From the NCBI GenBank assembly GCA_963680875.1, contig OY804582.1, forward strand, positions 53,958,646-54,022,645: a stretch of 64,000 nucleotides of DNA, written 5' to 3'. The position numbers and the translations under genes were made by a program. The notes under the pieces are model-generated. The model was given only the letters and a program-made list of their open reading frames with translations, searched no databases and had not been told where the DNA came from. The first letter of the stretch is position 1. Every line of letters begins with the position of its first letter. Source of the stretch: Bathymodiolus brooksi (Eukaryota > Mollusca > Bivalvia > Mytilida > Modiolidae). Below are positions 23,635 through 34,602 of the stretch, in pieces.

Positions 23635-24527
23635 CTGAAATTCAACGATATACATATAATCGAGTATATGTTTGTTCACCCTCTAAAGCCTATTTAATTT
23701 TAAAAACATTTATTTTGAAGTATATTTTGTGTATTGGATTTTGAAACTATTTCCCACAGCTTGGCATTTTTGCTTGCTTTTTGTTTCATTTCATTTCCTT
23801 ATTGATTAGTAAGGAAGGATGTGGATGTAAATGAACATGAATGACTATCCAACATTGTACTTAGAAACAAAAAAGGAAAGCGCTTTTATTGCTGTTCTGC
23901 ATTTCACAGCACAGTAGGATCGTCAACAATCAGCATAATCTATACCCTGAAATTAGTGTGAAGCAGACCCTACCCTAGAGTTTAGCGATGCTCTTTACTT
24001 TTGACGAAAAAAACCAATAGATCTGGGCATCTTTGTCTTTTTGATGGTACTTGAAATTGATGACCCATTAAAATTTGTAGTGATTAATAATTGCAAAAGA
24101 ATGCTCAGAGGCTTGGGAAAATGAACCAAACAGCCATGCTATGGTATTTGATTTTAGGAGAAGCAATACTTATCCTACCCTATTCTTTAAATAGTTCATT
24201 CAAAATCATATTATTGCAATTATATACAAAGAGTATTAAAGTTAATTACCAAAATTCAAAACTAAATACTATACAACGGTTATATACAACAGTATAGAAG
24301 TAGTAACACATAACGTCGCTTACTTATCAATAAAGTCTTGTTAATTTAGGGAGACATTTCCACTATTTACAAAATGCATTTTATGTATTGACCTGTTCTG
24401 TATCACTCATAGATACACACATGTATTTAAATAAATCTAAATGTTCTACAGATTTCGGATTCTTGTATCATTCAATACTACTGGAATGTGTCTGAAAGCT
24501 ATCATACATCTGGTATCATTAACTTAC

Positions 24528-24762
24528 GCTTAAGTGACGGGGATTGTTCAAGAATACGTTTGTCCGCAGCCAGTCCTTCTCTGTATATTTGTTGTTGTTC
24601 CGGGTCAAACTTATTTTTCAGACTGTCATTTCTGGAGACCACTGCCCCTGGAATAGCTGCACGGCCATTTGTCAAGTACTTTTGACCAGTCTGTGGAATC
24701 ACACGGACGAGATCACTCAACTCTCTTGGCCTACCCTCATCTGATAAAAACAGCTTGTCATC
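24528..24762 (-). CDS. Host gene exon (residues 768-845)
   Basis: Acceptor TTTACTCTAG, donor GTAAGT, 235 bp, exit phase 1. Encodes DDKLFLSDEGRPRELSDL, VRVIPQTGQKYLTNGRA and RNDSLKNKFDPEQQQIYREG. It has moderate sequence complexity and no recognised domain. Confidence 0.85.
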
Positions 24763-25010
24763 CTAGAGTAAAACATTGTTATTAGAGTGTAAGATAAAAT
24801 GGAATATTAAATAACTGAAACTTCCGTTTTAGATGTCTACTATTGGGAAGCATTCATAGAAATTCAGATATTTTTGGCGAATAAATTTTATGCGAACTTA
24901 ATATCTGTTAATGGGATTTGATGTAGGATGTCGGCAATCTTGATAGTTGATGCATACTGTTCTATATATAATATTAATTCAGCCATTTGTATTTCACAAA
25001 TGCTACTTAC

Positions 25011-25094
25011 TCCTCGTGATCGGAGCTTTCTTTTATTTCGGAACAACCGTTTTCGTAACAATTCCCTGTTTGCTTCAGTGGAGCCTTGTCCAAT
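25011..25094 (-). CDS. Host gene exon (residues 740-767)
   Basis: Acceptor TTATTTTCAG, donor GTAAGT, 84 bp, phase 0. Encodes a very basic segment, RELLRKRLFRNKRKLRSRG, which could be a nuclear localisation or phospholipid-contact patch; that is inference. Confidence 0.85.
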
Positions 25095-25475
25095 CTGAAA
25101 ATAAACATAATCAAACATTATTTGTGACATAGAAATATAAGATACCATTTTATCGATTTAACGACAATATTAAAAAATCATAGTTTGAAGATAAAAACAG
25201 GACTATGTCACCACATAACTGAAGAAACAAAATGCACTATCGAATTTGAATATCTATTGCTAAAAGCAACCGATATAAATGTAAAAGTTAAAAAAATAAA
25301 ATAAAAAAAAAGAGAAAAAAAAAAACAAGAAACATAAACAAATCTTCCAAAATTAAATCGAAAAATCGTAGAAACATGCAAAGTCGATATCCCAAACATA
25401 CATGTACATGACCTCCGACTTTCCTTGTCAATACAAAGTGGTGGGATTATATTACTAGTGAAGCGACGAGGTTAT

Positions 25476-25553
25476 GTACGTGTTTTCCATATGTAAGTTT
25501 AATACAAACTCTCACATATAACTGGGTGAGCAACGTTGTTATAATAAACGCCC
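25476..25553 (+). repeat. Dispersed repeat family C, single-unit copy
   Basis: GTTTTCCATATGTAAGTTTA, CTCACATATAACTGGGTGAG and CAACGTTGTTATAATAAACG match the entry flank plus one unit of the 36-copy array at 59.1-60.6 kb. Confidence 0.75.
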
Positions 25554-25720
25554 TAATCTTGAACTTTATACACAATATATTTTATTTTTACTTTATCTTC
25601 GTGACACAGAAATTGTCATATGTAAGAAAAAGAGCCAATTATCTTAACCATCATTTAGATATTAGATAGTATATTTAAAGCGATAGTATGACATATTAGC
25701 GAAACAATATTCAAACTAAC

Positions 25721-25831
25721 CGACATGGCATCCTCATCTTCAATCATTAAGATATCTGACTGACCATCGTCCATCTCAAAAGCAACAGATTTCTGAAACA
25801 ACTGGTCTTTTGTTTCCCTTCTAGCTGCTGA
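25721..25831 (-). CDS. Host gene exon (residues 703-739)
   Basis: Acceptor ATAATTATAG, donor GTTAGT, 111 bp, phase 0. Encodes SAARRETKDQLFQKSVAFE and an acidic MIEDEDAMS. Confidence 0.85.
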
Positions 25832-26488
25832 CTATAATTATGAATAATAAAGTTAAAACAAGTTCACACAGAAGAACAAACAACGGGAAGAAATATTCCT
25901 GTTGTTTATTTCTGTTTTGATTTAAAGTCTTTTTTATTTTATTTTAAGATTTAATTTTCCTTTCTATATAAATACACATAAAAATGGAGTTGTGTTGTAG
26001 TGAAGTGCTTTACATGCTTAAATATCCATATGCAGTTCATGTTTATTTTCAAAAGAGATATTCATCAGTTTACTGATTTGATACACCTTCACATGTAAAT
26101 ATGGAACTTAACAAACGGCAAACATAATACAAAATAAAAGTTATTGTATACCACTTCATGAATTATATACACTTAAAAGTTTTAATTAATGCATTGGTGT
26201 GAACCAACGAAACCCACCGAATCAGTGACCGGGAACACTAATTTATATACCTAGGCTAATAGCACGAGATTATAGTAAATTATGTCGTAATTGTATGATA
26301 TTAGCAAAGTACTAATGACTATCTTAAGCAGTTTAAAGAAATGATGGTTGAACGATATGATACAACCAACGATATGTACAATACCCCGGTATATGGAACT
26401 TTATTTTATATGACAACTCTTCTTGATGGTCGTTATCGAAGTCATCGGACAACGTATACTGTAATAATTTATTAAAACTACAACTTAC

Positions 26489-26602
26489 CCCTCGTGATGA
26501 CCTTGGATGCTTTGGTTTAGAATGTTCGTCTCTAGCTTCTCCATTGCGTATACTTCTCTTGTCATTTTCAAGCTTGGGTCCAAAGTTATCCTCTATATAG
26601 TC
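26489..26602 (-). CDS. Host gene exon (residues 665-702)
   Basis: Acceptor TATCTTTAG, donor GTAAGT, 114 bp, phase 0. Encodes DYIEDNFGPKLENDKRSI and a basic EHSKPKHPRSSRG end. Confidence 0.85.
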
Positions 26603-26748
26603 CTAAAGATATAAGGTTAAATAGGTTCGTCTATAAGTCTTTATAAGAGATATAGGAAGATATATAACGAGTGTACAGTTAATGTTTTTTTTCACGAGTG
26701 GAGAGTGGCGGAACTAGGGTAATAAACGTTGAATTTCACACGAGTAAT

Positions 26749-26830
26749 AAAAAGGTAGATATCAAAATTAGTGAGCACGATGCGTTTCTGGAATAATCTT
26801 CATCATGTGCTCTCAAAAATATACATTCAA
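26749..26830 (-). repeat. Repeat family H, copy 2
   Basis: Read on the minus strand: ATGATGAAGATTATTCCAGA, AACGCATCGTGCTCACTAAT, TTTGATATCTACC. It is diverged from the 34.6 kb copy. Confidence 0.65.
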
Positions 26831-27269
26831 ATATCTTTATTCGAATTGAATAACCCATTGCTTCCTTGAATAATGAAAGAGTAAATCGAATATAAAAAAC
26901 TGCCGTAACGTTAATGTCATTGCCTACTTAATTTTTTTCTGTGACGTATCCATTGTAACAACGTTTCATTGGGTCATTTTTACTGATTTCAAAAGTATAC
27001 TCTTGTATTTTGGAATCATAATATTTGTGTCATTTTCGTTTCTATGTAATGAGCAAAGCATTCAATATTAGCATATTTCGTATTCACGGATAATCAATAT
27101 AATTGATGCAATACTTTAACCCCATTATATTATGTCTGATAATGGTTTCTATTCAAAATGAATAATTCAACGTGAATCATTCAGCTGAAAGTATTTCGAT
27201 ATTTAAAGTTTTGAGGAAGTCAGATTTTATTTGAGTCATCTTTAGCGAAAACTAGATAGAGATTTAAAG

Positions 27270-27345
27270 CAAAAATATCAAATTTAGTGCGCATGACGTA
27301 TTTCTGGAATAACCGTCATAATTTTCGCTTAATGTAAAAAGATTG
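27270..27345 (-). repeat. Repeat family H, copy 3
   Basis: The minus strand reads TATGACGGTTATTCCAGAAA, TACGTCATGCGCACTAAATT, TGATATTTTT. It ends about 12 bp from the donor of the neighbouring exon. Confidence 0.6.
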
Positions 27346-27356
27346 AAATATCTTAC

Positions 27357-27479
27357 CCCTGTTGGACGACCATGTGATGTTCTTTTTAGTCTAGGAACAT
27401 GGAAAAGAACTCCTAATTTAGCGAGTGGGAAAATAGCTTGCATTTCTTCCTCGGTCATCACTTTATTATCATACAAACG
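27357..27479 (-). CDS. Host gene exon (residues 624-664)
   Basis: Acceptor TTTATTGTAG, donor GTAAGA, 123 bp, phase 0. Encodes RLYDNKVMTEEEMQAIF then PLAKLGVLFHVPRLKRTS. It is one of the few parts of the tail with a balanced residue mix. Confidence 0.85.
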
Positions 27480-27570
27480 CTACAATAAAATATGTATATA
27501 TATATATATATATAAACGTCTAGAAGCAAGTGACAACCATACAATATATCTGTCGCACTGGATCTCAAAG

Positions 27571-27755
27571 GAGTGGATGTAGTCGAGTGGTCTAGGGCGC
27601 TGGACGTAAGGCTAAGCGAATGGTGCTGCAGTGTAACAATGGTGTGGGTTCAAATTCCGTCGAGGGAAGAACAAAAATTTGACAGCTCTAAAATCTAATT
27701 CTAACACTGTTTGGTTTAATTTTCAGACGTATATATATATATATATATATATGAA
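27571..27755 (+). mobile_element. tRNA(Leu/Ser)-derived SINE, copy 2
   Basis: Same element as 3289-3457 but on the plus strand. A box TAGTCGAGTGG (27,580-27,590), B box GGTTCAAATTC (27,647-27,657, one mismatch). The end is marked by a (TA)n run of about 24 bp, and another (TA)n run lies just upstream at 27,494-27,514. Confidence 0.8.
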
Positions 27756-28109
27756 AATATCACCTCGAGAGAAAAGAATATTGAGATTCAGACAGTAGAA
27801 TTATGTGGTAAGACACTGATCAATCAATCTACAAAGCAGCCATACAATACGACATGAGGCCGTACACTTATGTCAGCTACGAGATTTTTTAAATCGCTCA
27901 CCCATTACATGACATGAAATGAAACTAGATATGTTTGGTGTAAGTTGTGATATATCTTTACTGCCATAGCCATGCCTATATTATCATTATATTGTAAGTA
28001 AACGGTCCTGCTGAAATTAGCAAGAATGAAACAAAGCTCAGATTTCACGACAATTTTGCACAGAAAAAAAATGCTAATTGAGTAGAAGCTTAGTCATAGG
28101 TCCCCGTGT

Positions 28110-28192
28110 TGACTTCAGTTTCTTAGCGCCACGATAAGAGCTGAAATATTGCTAAAGTTGGCGTTAAACACCAATCAATCAATGACTTCCGT
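28110..28192 (+). mobile_element. SINE 3' fragment
   Basis: GCGCCACGATAAGAGCTGAA, ATATTGCTAAAGTTGGCG and TTAAACACCAATCAATCAAT form the typical 3' end of mollusc tRNA-derived SINEs. The tRNA head is missing. Confidence 0.6.
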
Positions 28193-28290
28193 GTGTTTCG
28201 AGAAATCTCAGGACTTTGTTTTTATTGTATATTGTTATAGATATTTCTGATCTCAGAACATATAAACAACTTTCTGTATGTTGTACTTAC

Positions 28291-28620
28291 AATTATCCTC
28301 CCAGAACTGTCCTTTATGTAACCAGGTGGTGGTTCTGTCATTTCTACCTCCCCCATTTCCTCATCACCGTCAATTTTCAGCTCAATATCAGTGTTTTCCT
28401 TCTTAAGATCTGGACTATCAACACCACTATCTTTAGCTTGGTCTTCCGTTAATTGTTTCTTATTTGACTTTTCATCATTAGGTAAATGTTCTTTTTCTTC
28501 ACTATCTTTGCTATATTTTGATCTTTTGTTTTCATCACTAATTTCTTCAATTTTTGTTTTCTCGATGATTTCTTCTTTTCCTTTTTCATTTGTAGTTACC
28601 TCGAATATATCGGCAAAATC
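28291..28620 (-). CDS. Host gene exon with PPxY motif (residues 514-623)
   Basis: Acceptor TATTTATAG, donor GTAAGT, 330 bp, phase 0. Highly charged (EEIIEKTKIEEISDENKRS, DSEEKEHLPNDEKSNKK). Near the end it has TEPPPGYIKDSSGR, in which PPGY (about residues 611-614) fits the PPxY ligand motif for WW domains, as found in NEDD4-family ubiquitin ligases. DSGVDSPD looks like a phospho-acceptor site. Confidence 0.85.
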
Positions 28621-28850
28621 CTATAAATATATAGACAGTAGTGTAGAAAATTATGATGATAATAGCATTGCATTATTCAATATACTTAATATTTTAATCG
28701 TTTTTTTTTTTGCATTTGCAACGTCGTTCTGGAAATTGAATGGAATTGAACACCACTCGATACTGTCATCAAAACCGTTTTTGTAAATATGGACATCATG
28801 TATTTCAATTTATTAAATGTATATTTATATATTTGTATTCTGTAATGTGT

Positions 28851-29009
28851 TTTCTCCCATTATTACGGCGTTTTAACCCCGCTGAACCAGTGGTGGAAAA
28901 ATCTGCAATCTTCTAGAGGATTAAAATGTCTCGTGCCTTTCCCCGCATGTTGTCAAATCGGTTCGCCAAAGGATTTTGAAATAAAGTTCGTGTTAAATAA
29001 TGGGAGAAA
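28851..29009. mobile_element. Short TIR element (MITE) of the composite unit, copy 1
   Basis: Ends TTTCTCCCATTATT and its inverse AATAATGGGAGAAA enclose 159 bp with no coding capacity. The body is about the same as 57,952-58,121, which is inverted relative to this one. Confidence 0.75.
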
Positions 29010-29016
29010 CAAATTG

Positions 29017-29166
29017 TCCTTCAGTTGCCCATGTGGGTTACGATATTTCTCCACTCTCGAGAGTTAAATTTAACATTTTAACCACTCGGCTGACGGCTTG
29101 TGGTTAAAATTTTTAATTTAACTCTCTTGAGTGGAGAAATATCGTAACCCACGGGCAACTGAAGGA
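29017..29166. repeat. Foldback palindrome of the composite unit, copy 1
   Basis: The left arm TCCTTCAGTTGCCCATGTGG onward pairs with a right arm ending CCACGGGCAACTGAAGGA. The arms are about 55 bp around a 40-bp loop. It is directly next to the TIR element, as at the second locus. Confidence 0.85.
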
Positions 29167-29217
29167 GAATCTATATTTATTACATATATACAAATACACT
29201 AATTATATATTTATATA

Positions 29218-29329
29218 ATAGTTACTGATATGGAGGGCAATATCAGGATATACAGACTGCCCAAGGTCCGTACCACGACTCAAGGGCAGTCTGTCTATCC
29301 TGATAGTGCACTCTATATCAGTAACTATT
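29218..29329. repeat. Foldback palindrome
   Basis: Arms of about 45 bp (ATAGTTACTGATATGGAG with CTCTATATCAGTAACTAT, and CAGGATA-CAGACTGCCC with GGGCAGTCTG-TATCCTG) enclose a loop of about 20 bp. Confidence 0.85.
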
Positions 29330-29872
29330 GTGTTTATTGCATTGAAGACCAGAATCTGACACATACAATATAAATGCATAGAAATTTTTAATCAGGATCA
29401 TTGAAGGTTTGCCTAGGCGTTATTACCTTCGTTATTACCTAATTTGAATTAGTCAGGATTATTAATAAAGGTGTGTCGACTCCCGGTTAACCTCTTGTTA
29501 TGACCTGTCTGTATATATTGTAAATAGTGTACATATTTTCATATCTCTATACCTGTATGTATTATGGTTTAAGAGAAATAAAGAATCTGAATTGACTACA
29601 GCAATTGTTTGAATGGTGTTCAATTTATAATGAGAAATAAAATGAGATTATAAGTAACAGTGTAATTTATTAAAACGTAAACAAACAAATATCCGTGTAT
29701 AGACCAGTAGTACCAGTCTATACATGGTTTTTGGACCGGTCTATATCAGCATTCCAGTCTATACCGCGGAATAGTGAAGGTCACGTGGAGAGTGTTCAGC
29801 CATTTAAATGTATGAATTTTGTTCTGATATGCAATAATTGTACATAATATGTTTGTTCTTTCTTAAATCTAC

Positions 29873-30199
29873 CTCATCGTCGGAATCTTTGAGTCTGTCT
29901 GTGTAGTCCTCTTCACCTCCCCATACATGTTGTTCGTCCAGTTGTTGTTCCATCTGCTTCTTATAATTATACTCTTTCATAAAAGGTGCTACTGTGTTCT
30001 CTCTCTCAGCTGTTTGTCTCTCTTCCTCGTCAGAATCCAGAGCTAATTCATTTGCGTGTCCTTTTTTCTGACTAACATCTTTGATTTTCTTAGTCTTTAC
30101 ACGGAATAAACTCTTCATCTTTTTCCATTTACCCATCTCTTGATTGTTGCGAGATTTCTCCTCCATATTTCTCGATACAAGAACCTTACTTAACTCTCC
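29873..30199 (-). CDS. Host gene exon (residues 405-513)
   Basis: Acceptor TAGCCTCAG, donor GTAGAT (weak after GTA), 327 bp, phase 0. Basic first half (GKWKKMKSLFRVKTKKIKD) and acidic second half (ELALDSDEEERQTAERE, DRLKDSDDE). No known domain. Confidence 0.85.
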
Positions 30200-30470
30200 C
30201 TGAGGCTACAAACAATGAATTAATAAAAAGATGTAAATATTCAATTTCTATAAAGTAAGTGATGCGAGTGATTGTTGTTTAACGCCAACTCAGCAATTTT
30301 ACAGCTGTATCATTACAGTAAACATTATTTCTATACGATTTAATTACAATGATGATTCCTCTTTTTCAGAGAAATAAAATGAAAATATTTATATATTTCT
30401 GAAAAAGGGTTTCCATAAAGCATTATACTCTTTAATATGCATAAAACGTTTTGTTAATAAGATATCTTAC

Positions 30471-30587
30471 CTTAAAATTTACTGATTTTTTCATTCCTAT
30501 TTTTCTAATATTTCGTTCAATTTCCTCAGGATCAGGAGTTGTGACTCGACTAGATGATGAAGTTTCTTCCGAACCAGATTTTTCGCC
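30471..30587 (-). CDS. Host gene exon (residues 366-404)
   Basis: Acceptor AATTTGCAG, donor GTAAGA, 117 bp, phase 0. Encodes GEKSGSEETSSSSRVTTPDP then EEIERNIRKIGMKKSVNFK. The serine-rich start looks phosphorylatable. Confidence 0.85.
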
Positions 30588-31287
30588 CTGCAAATTCATA
30601 TAATGAAAGAATATTTACCTTAGCAATAATATGTGCAAAAGCTAGATTATTTTTGTTATTGTTAGCACAGAAATCAATGCAATATGGCCTCCACGATAAC
30701 GTTGAAAGAATCTAGCAGTATAGTTGTAGATTTATGAGATACAATGTGATCACATATGGTTTTGTAAATACAACATGTTAACCTTTCCATTGATAAAGTA
30801 AGTAGCTTGACAGTAAATTCACGTAATGAAATTCGTTCCTAATTCGTTGGTTAAATTTCATTTCATACATTGTCCGTAAACACCAAAAAAATAAAAAAAA
30901 TCTTAAATGACAGCCATATATGTAAGGTAAACAAATACATCATGCATCATATATACATACAATAAGTGATCGTGTAGAGAAACCAAGATTAACATAGCAA
31001 CATTTTAAAAAGTTAACCTTTTGCTGATTTACAGGATATTAATGTGCTATGAGGGATTTATGATACTTCTGGGTATTATAAGTAATTGTCTAAGATGGTA
31101 ATATGCATCATTATTGCACTTTTCCTTTTTGATAGCTTTACATTCCACAAAAGTATGGCAATATGTATATTGATATAGACCTTTATTCCCCTGAAGCTTT
31201 GAATCTAAATAATAAACTATGTAAATGTTTTCCAGTGTAATTCTATGAGTAATCAGAAAACAACCCAGGGACATGTCATGAACTAAC

Positions 31288-31317
31288 CTCTTCCTCATCT
31301 TCTTCCTGTTCTTTTTC
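31288..31317 (-). CDS. Host gene mini-exon (EKEQEEDEEE)
   Basis: Thirty bases between ATTTACTAG and donor GTTAGT, phase 0, all acidic or polar codons. It could be skipped without changing the frame. Confidence 0.65.
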
Positions 31318-31374
31318 CTAGTAAATGAAAAACAATTGAATTAGGAAGGACAAGTCATAACTTAAGAAGAGTTT

Positions 31375-31408
31375 GAAGATACCAAAGGGGTAATCAGAAT
31401 CCGTATAT
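31375..31408 (+). repeat. Dispersed repeat family B fragment
   Basis: ATACCAAAGGGGTAATCAGA then ATCCGTATATG; the opening phrase of family B only. Confidence 0.5.
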
Positions 31409-31555
31409 GTAGAACAGGGAAAACTGTTTTATATTTATTGGTGATGATCTCGGCTTGATTGATGGTTGGTAACAACACGGATTAATGGCCGCCTCTGACG
31501 CCATACTAATTACAGTATGTACCCATACAATTATCTAAGCATCGCCACTTTTAAT

Positions 31556-31775
31556 AAAAGTCTCTGTACCAAGCCAGGAAAGTGAGCGGCCATGTATATG
31601 TATGTTAGTGTTATCGAGTTGGCCTCTATTTCTATGTTATTTCTATTAGATTTTGGACCTGTTTCAACAGTGTATTTGTTTTTATTTTCACTCTGTTGGT
31701 GATATTTGGTCTAACTCTGTCTTGCTCAAATGAGTTCACTTGCAATGCATTTGTCACATATATATATATATATTG
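31556..31775 (+). mobile_element. Possible second-lineage Penelope-like 3' end
   Basis: CTCTGTACCAAGCCAGGAAA resembles the CCTGTACCAAGTCAGGGTC start of the Penelope-like 3' region and is followed by a T-rich tail ending at a TA microsatellite (31,757-31,774). The similarity is short and may be chance. Confidence 0.35.
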
Positions 31776-31813
31776 AGGGGGAGGGGGGAGGGGGAGAGAA
31801 ATTAATGGTTTAC

Positions 31814-31837
31814 CTCTTCTTGTTCTTTGACTGTTAT
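31814..31837 (-). CDS. Host gene mini-exon (ITVKEQEE)
   Basis: Twenty-four bases between TCTTTTAG and donor GTAAAC, phase 0. Support is splice sites plus phase only. Confidence 0.6.
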
Positions 31838-32474
31838 CTAAAAGAAAGAAAGAGTTTAATAAGATGTTTACATCTAACTTGTACATATTGCAGTTCCATG
31901 TTTTTTTTCATTAAAGATCTATTAATCTATTAATATTCTTTAGATATTTAATATATCAACATAATGGCAGAAACATTCAAACAAAAGTGTTAAACCATAA
32001 ATTCCTTTGATTTTGTACTAAAATATTTCATTCAGATAAATTAATTTCTTTGCTATTATTCCTCACAATAAAATACAATCTAATATCTACATGATACAAT
32101 CATTAGTGAATTGAAAAAAATCAATTTAAATTTTCATGTATATAAATAGTTTAAATGTTACAATATAGAAATGCAACATAACTTTATCTTGGTGATTAAT
32201 GCAACACAAAAAGTTAGAACATAGAATAGGGTATAGATAGATAGATAATAGTAACTAGTATATATTATTATTAGTAATGTTATAGAATCATTAGTAATAT
32301 TTATGTTCACTAACTAAGAATCTTATTTAAGAATTAGTTATATATTTATATACGTTTCTTCACGCAATGACGTCATGCAAATTTGACTTGATAAGATTTT
32401 TTTCTTCATTATGGCAGGTATATATAAGTAGAAAGTGATATTCAAATCTAACTATTTCTACAAAGCATGTGGTT

Positions 32475-33329
32475 TCAAGAAATATTCAATACTATTTTAG
32501 GGATCTGCTCAGTGCTTTTTTCACCAATGTCGACATGTTTTTCTTGGTGTTCCAATGGTCCATTCCAGTCACTTTTTTCATATATTTTAACACTTCGTCG
32601 TTGTTTATCATCTTTTGTTTCTGCTTCCAGATCATCGTCTTTATTTTCGTTATCATCTTCACCGACTTCTTTTTGTTCAATAGTTTTATCACTTTTAATT
32701 TTATCATGTTTATCTTTCTCATTATTTTCTTTATTTATTATTTTTGTGTTAGATACGTTATTTTGTTCATCTTCATTTTTTGTAATAATATCGTTATCTT
32801 TTACATTAATTTCATCATTTTTATCTGTTGCTATAGCAATAATTTTCTTACTTTCATCGTTACATAAACTTTTATCATCAATGTTTGGATCATTATTATC
32901 ATGACTATTTTCTTCAACTTTTTCATTTAAATTATCAGTTTGATTTTGATCATTGCTATTTCTTATTATTTTTTCGTCTTTATTAATATTTTGTTCCTCG
33001 TCTTCGCTTCGCTCAAAATTAGCTTCATCGTCGTTTTTATCGTCTGATTTATTTTCCCTTTGTTCATTATCTTGTTCATTGCTACTAATTATTATTTGCT
33101 CGTCTTTATTTATATCTTGTTGCTCGTTTTCGCTTTGTTCAAAATTTGTTACATGGTCGTTTTTATTTTCACTTTCATCATTATCTTGTTCAAATTTATC
33201 ATTTCCAGAAGTATTATTAGTATCTAATTTTTCTAAGTTATTTTCATTATTGTCAATTGTTTGTTGTTCAACTAAATTTTCATTTTGTTCAGTAACGTCG
33301 TTACTATTTTCATCCGATATTCGTTGGTC
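32475..33329 (-). CDS. Long Met-less exon, 284 residues plus stop: Asn/Glu/Asp/Lys-rich disordered protein
   Basis: Acceptor TACTTTTTCAG opens a phase-0 frame of 285 codons without any ATG, ending TCT-TGA. Composition is dominated by N, D, E, K and Q (for example NFEQSENEQQDINKDEQ), with an internal duplication of about 37 residues whose second half reads NFERSEDEEQNINKDEK. No good in-frame phase-0 donor precedes the stop, so I read it as an alternative terminal exon. It can be reached from the ATG exon at 36,716 through the 27-bp exon at 33,609, giving 313 residues. The plus-strand frames here are its antisense shadow. Confidence 0.7.
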   Translation of the reverse strand, partial: DQRISDENSNDVTEQNENLVEQQTIDNNENNLEKLDTNNTSGNDKFEQDNDESENKNDHVTNFEQSENEQQDINKDEQIIISSNEQDNEQRENKSDDKNDDEANFERSEDEEQNINKDEKIIRNSNDQNQTDNLNEKVEENSHDNNDPNIDDKSLCNDESKKIIAIATDKNDEINVKDNDIITKNEDEQNNVSNTKIINKENNEKDKHDKIKSDKTIEQKEVGEDDNENKDDDLEAETKDDKQRRSVKIYEKSDWNGPLEHQEKHVDIGEKSTEQIPKIVLNIS

Positions 33330-33582
33330 CTGAAAAAGTAAATACGATCCTATCAGATATCTTGAATTGAAAGGTAAATGATAAATACAATAATAATAAT
33401 ATTGGACAAGGAGGTAATCAATGTCTTAATTAACAGCTCTTTGAAATCAATTCTACCAACTTTGTACACGTCGTAAAATGATAAATTTTAACACACAATT
33501 GTTACTACTACTTTTATTGGTGATCACACATGACAAACAACATGTAATCTAAATGGATGTTCTAACAATTATTAATAGTTAC

Positions 33583-33609
33583 CTCTTCTGTTTTGTCTTT
33601 TATATCTTC
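33583..33609 (-). CDS. Host gene mini-exon (EDIKDKTEE)
   Basis: Twenty-seven bases between ATTTTTTCAG and donor GTAACT, phase 0. It can follow either the transmembrane exon or the ATG exon at 36,716. Confidence 0.65.
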
Positions 33610-33677
33610 CTGAAAAAATAACATGCTTATGTAAAAATCTTCAATTCATCATGAAAACAGAATCAAATCAAAGTATA

Positions 33678-33855
33678 TACAGTCAAACCTGTCCATGTGG
33701 TCACCTCTATTAAGCAGTCACCTGTATTTAAATGTCACCTTTTATTGTCCTGTCAGAACAATTCATAAGAATTGAATCTCTTTTAAGAGGCCACCTGTCT
33801 TATAAGGCCACTTTTTCCTTGTCCTAAAGGTGACCTCTTAATACAGGTTTGAAGA
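33678..33855. mobile_element. MITE family M, copy 2 (diverged subfamily)
   Basis: TACAGTCAAACCTGT at one end and ACAGGTTTGA at the other form terminal inverted repeats. The interior differs from the other two copies apart from ATTAAGCAGT-type blocks. Confidence 0.65.
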
Positions 33856-34602
33856 TATCTTATGTTAAGGAAATATAATTCATTACTGTTCTCTCGTCCA
33901 TCATCACCATGAATGATAATTTAGTCAAAACTAGTTAAATGACAAAGATTCACATACAAATTAACCATGTGTTGTTATATTTGACTTTTATTTTTAAATC
34001 CAAACGGAGAATACCAGAATACCGATGACAGATTCTGGTTAAATAGAAGATCAATCCCCATAATATAACAACTGTAGAAAAATACAGGTAAAACAATATA
34101 TTATGACATCACAACTTCCATAAAAATGGGTTTGATACAGGGTGCTCCGGATGGGTAGGCATATACTACTACATTAGTAGCGCCAATCTTGAATTCCTAA
34201 CTCAACAGTCATTTTAGAATTATTATAATATTATGTAAGTTAACACGTGACCACAAACACACTACATGAACTAACATGCAAATAATACGTTGCAAATTAT
34301 AAATATTGGGTAAATAATAAAATATAACATGCAAATAAAATACAAATCTTAGGGAAATAATATCAAACTGTTGATATATTATATGTTGATATATTATATA
34401 AATATTATAAACAAGGAGACATGCATATATGTGCGTCACTTTAAAAAGGAAATCAGTCAACATACAATCAATAGCTCTCAATTCAATTTTTAAAAAACCA
34501 CATGCAAATTGGAAGAAAAATACAAAATGTATATATCTGCTAATTACGCGAAATTTTAAAGGAACAATTTCAAGATGGCGTTCGAACTTTATCATGATAT
34601 AT
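33856..34602. other. Intron, nothing recognised
   Basis: AT-rich; the 142-codon minus-strand frame at 34,209-34,637 has chance composition and no splice support. Confidence 0.4.

Noticed and set aside
32467..33333. Plus-strand Ser/Phe-rich frames
   Set aside because: Antisense shadow of the minus-strand 285-codon exon, which has acceptor and phase support.
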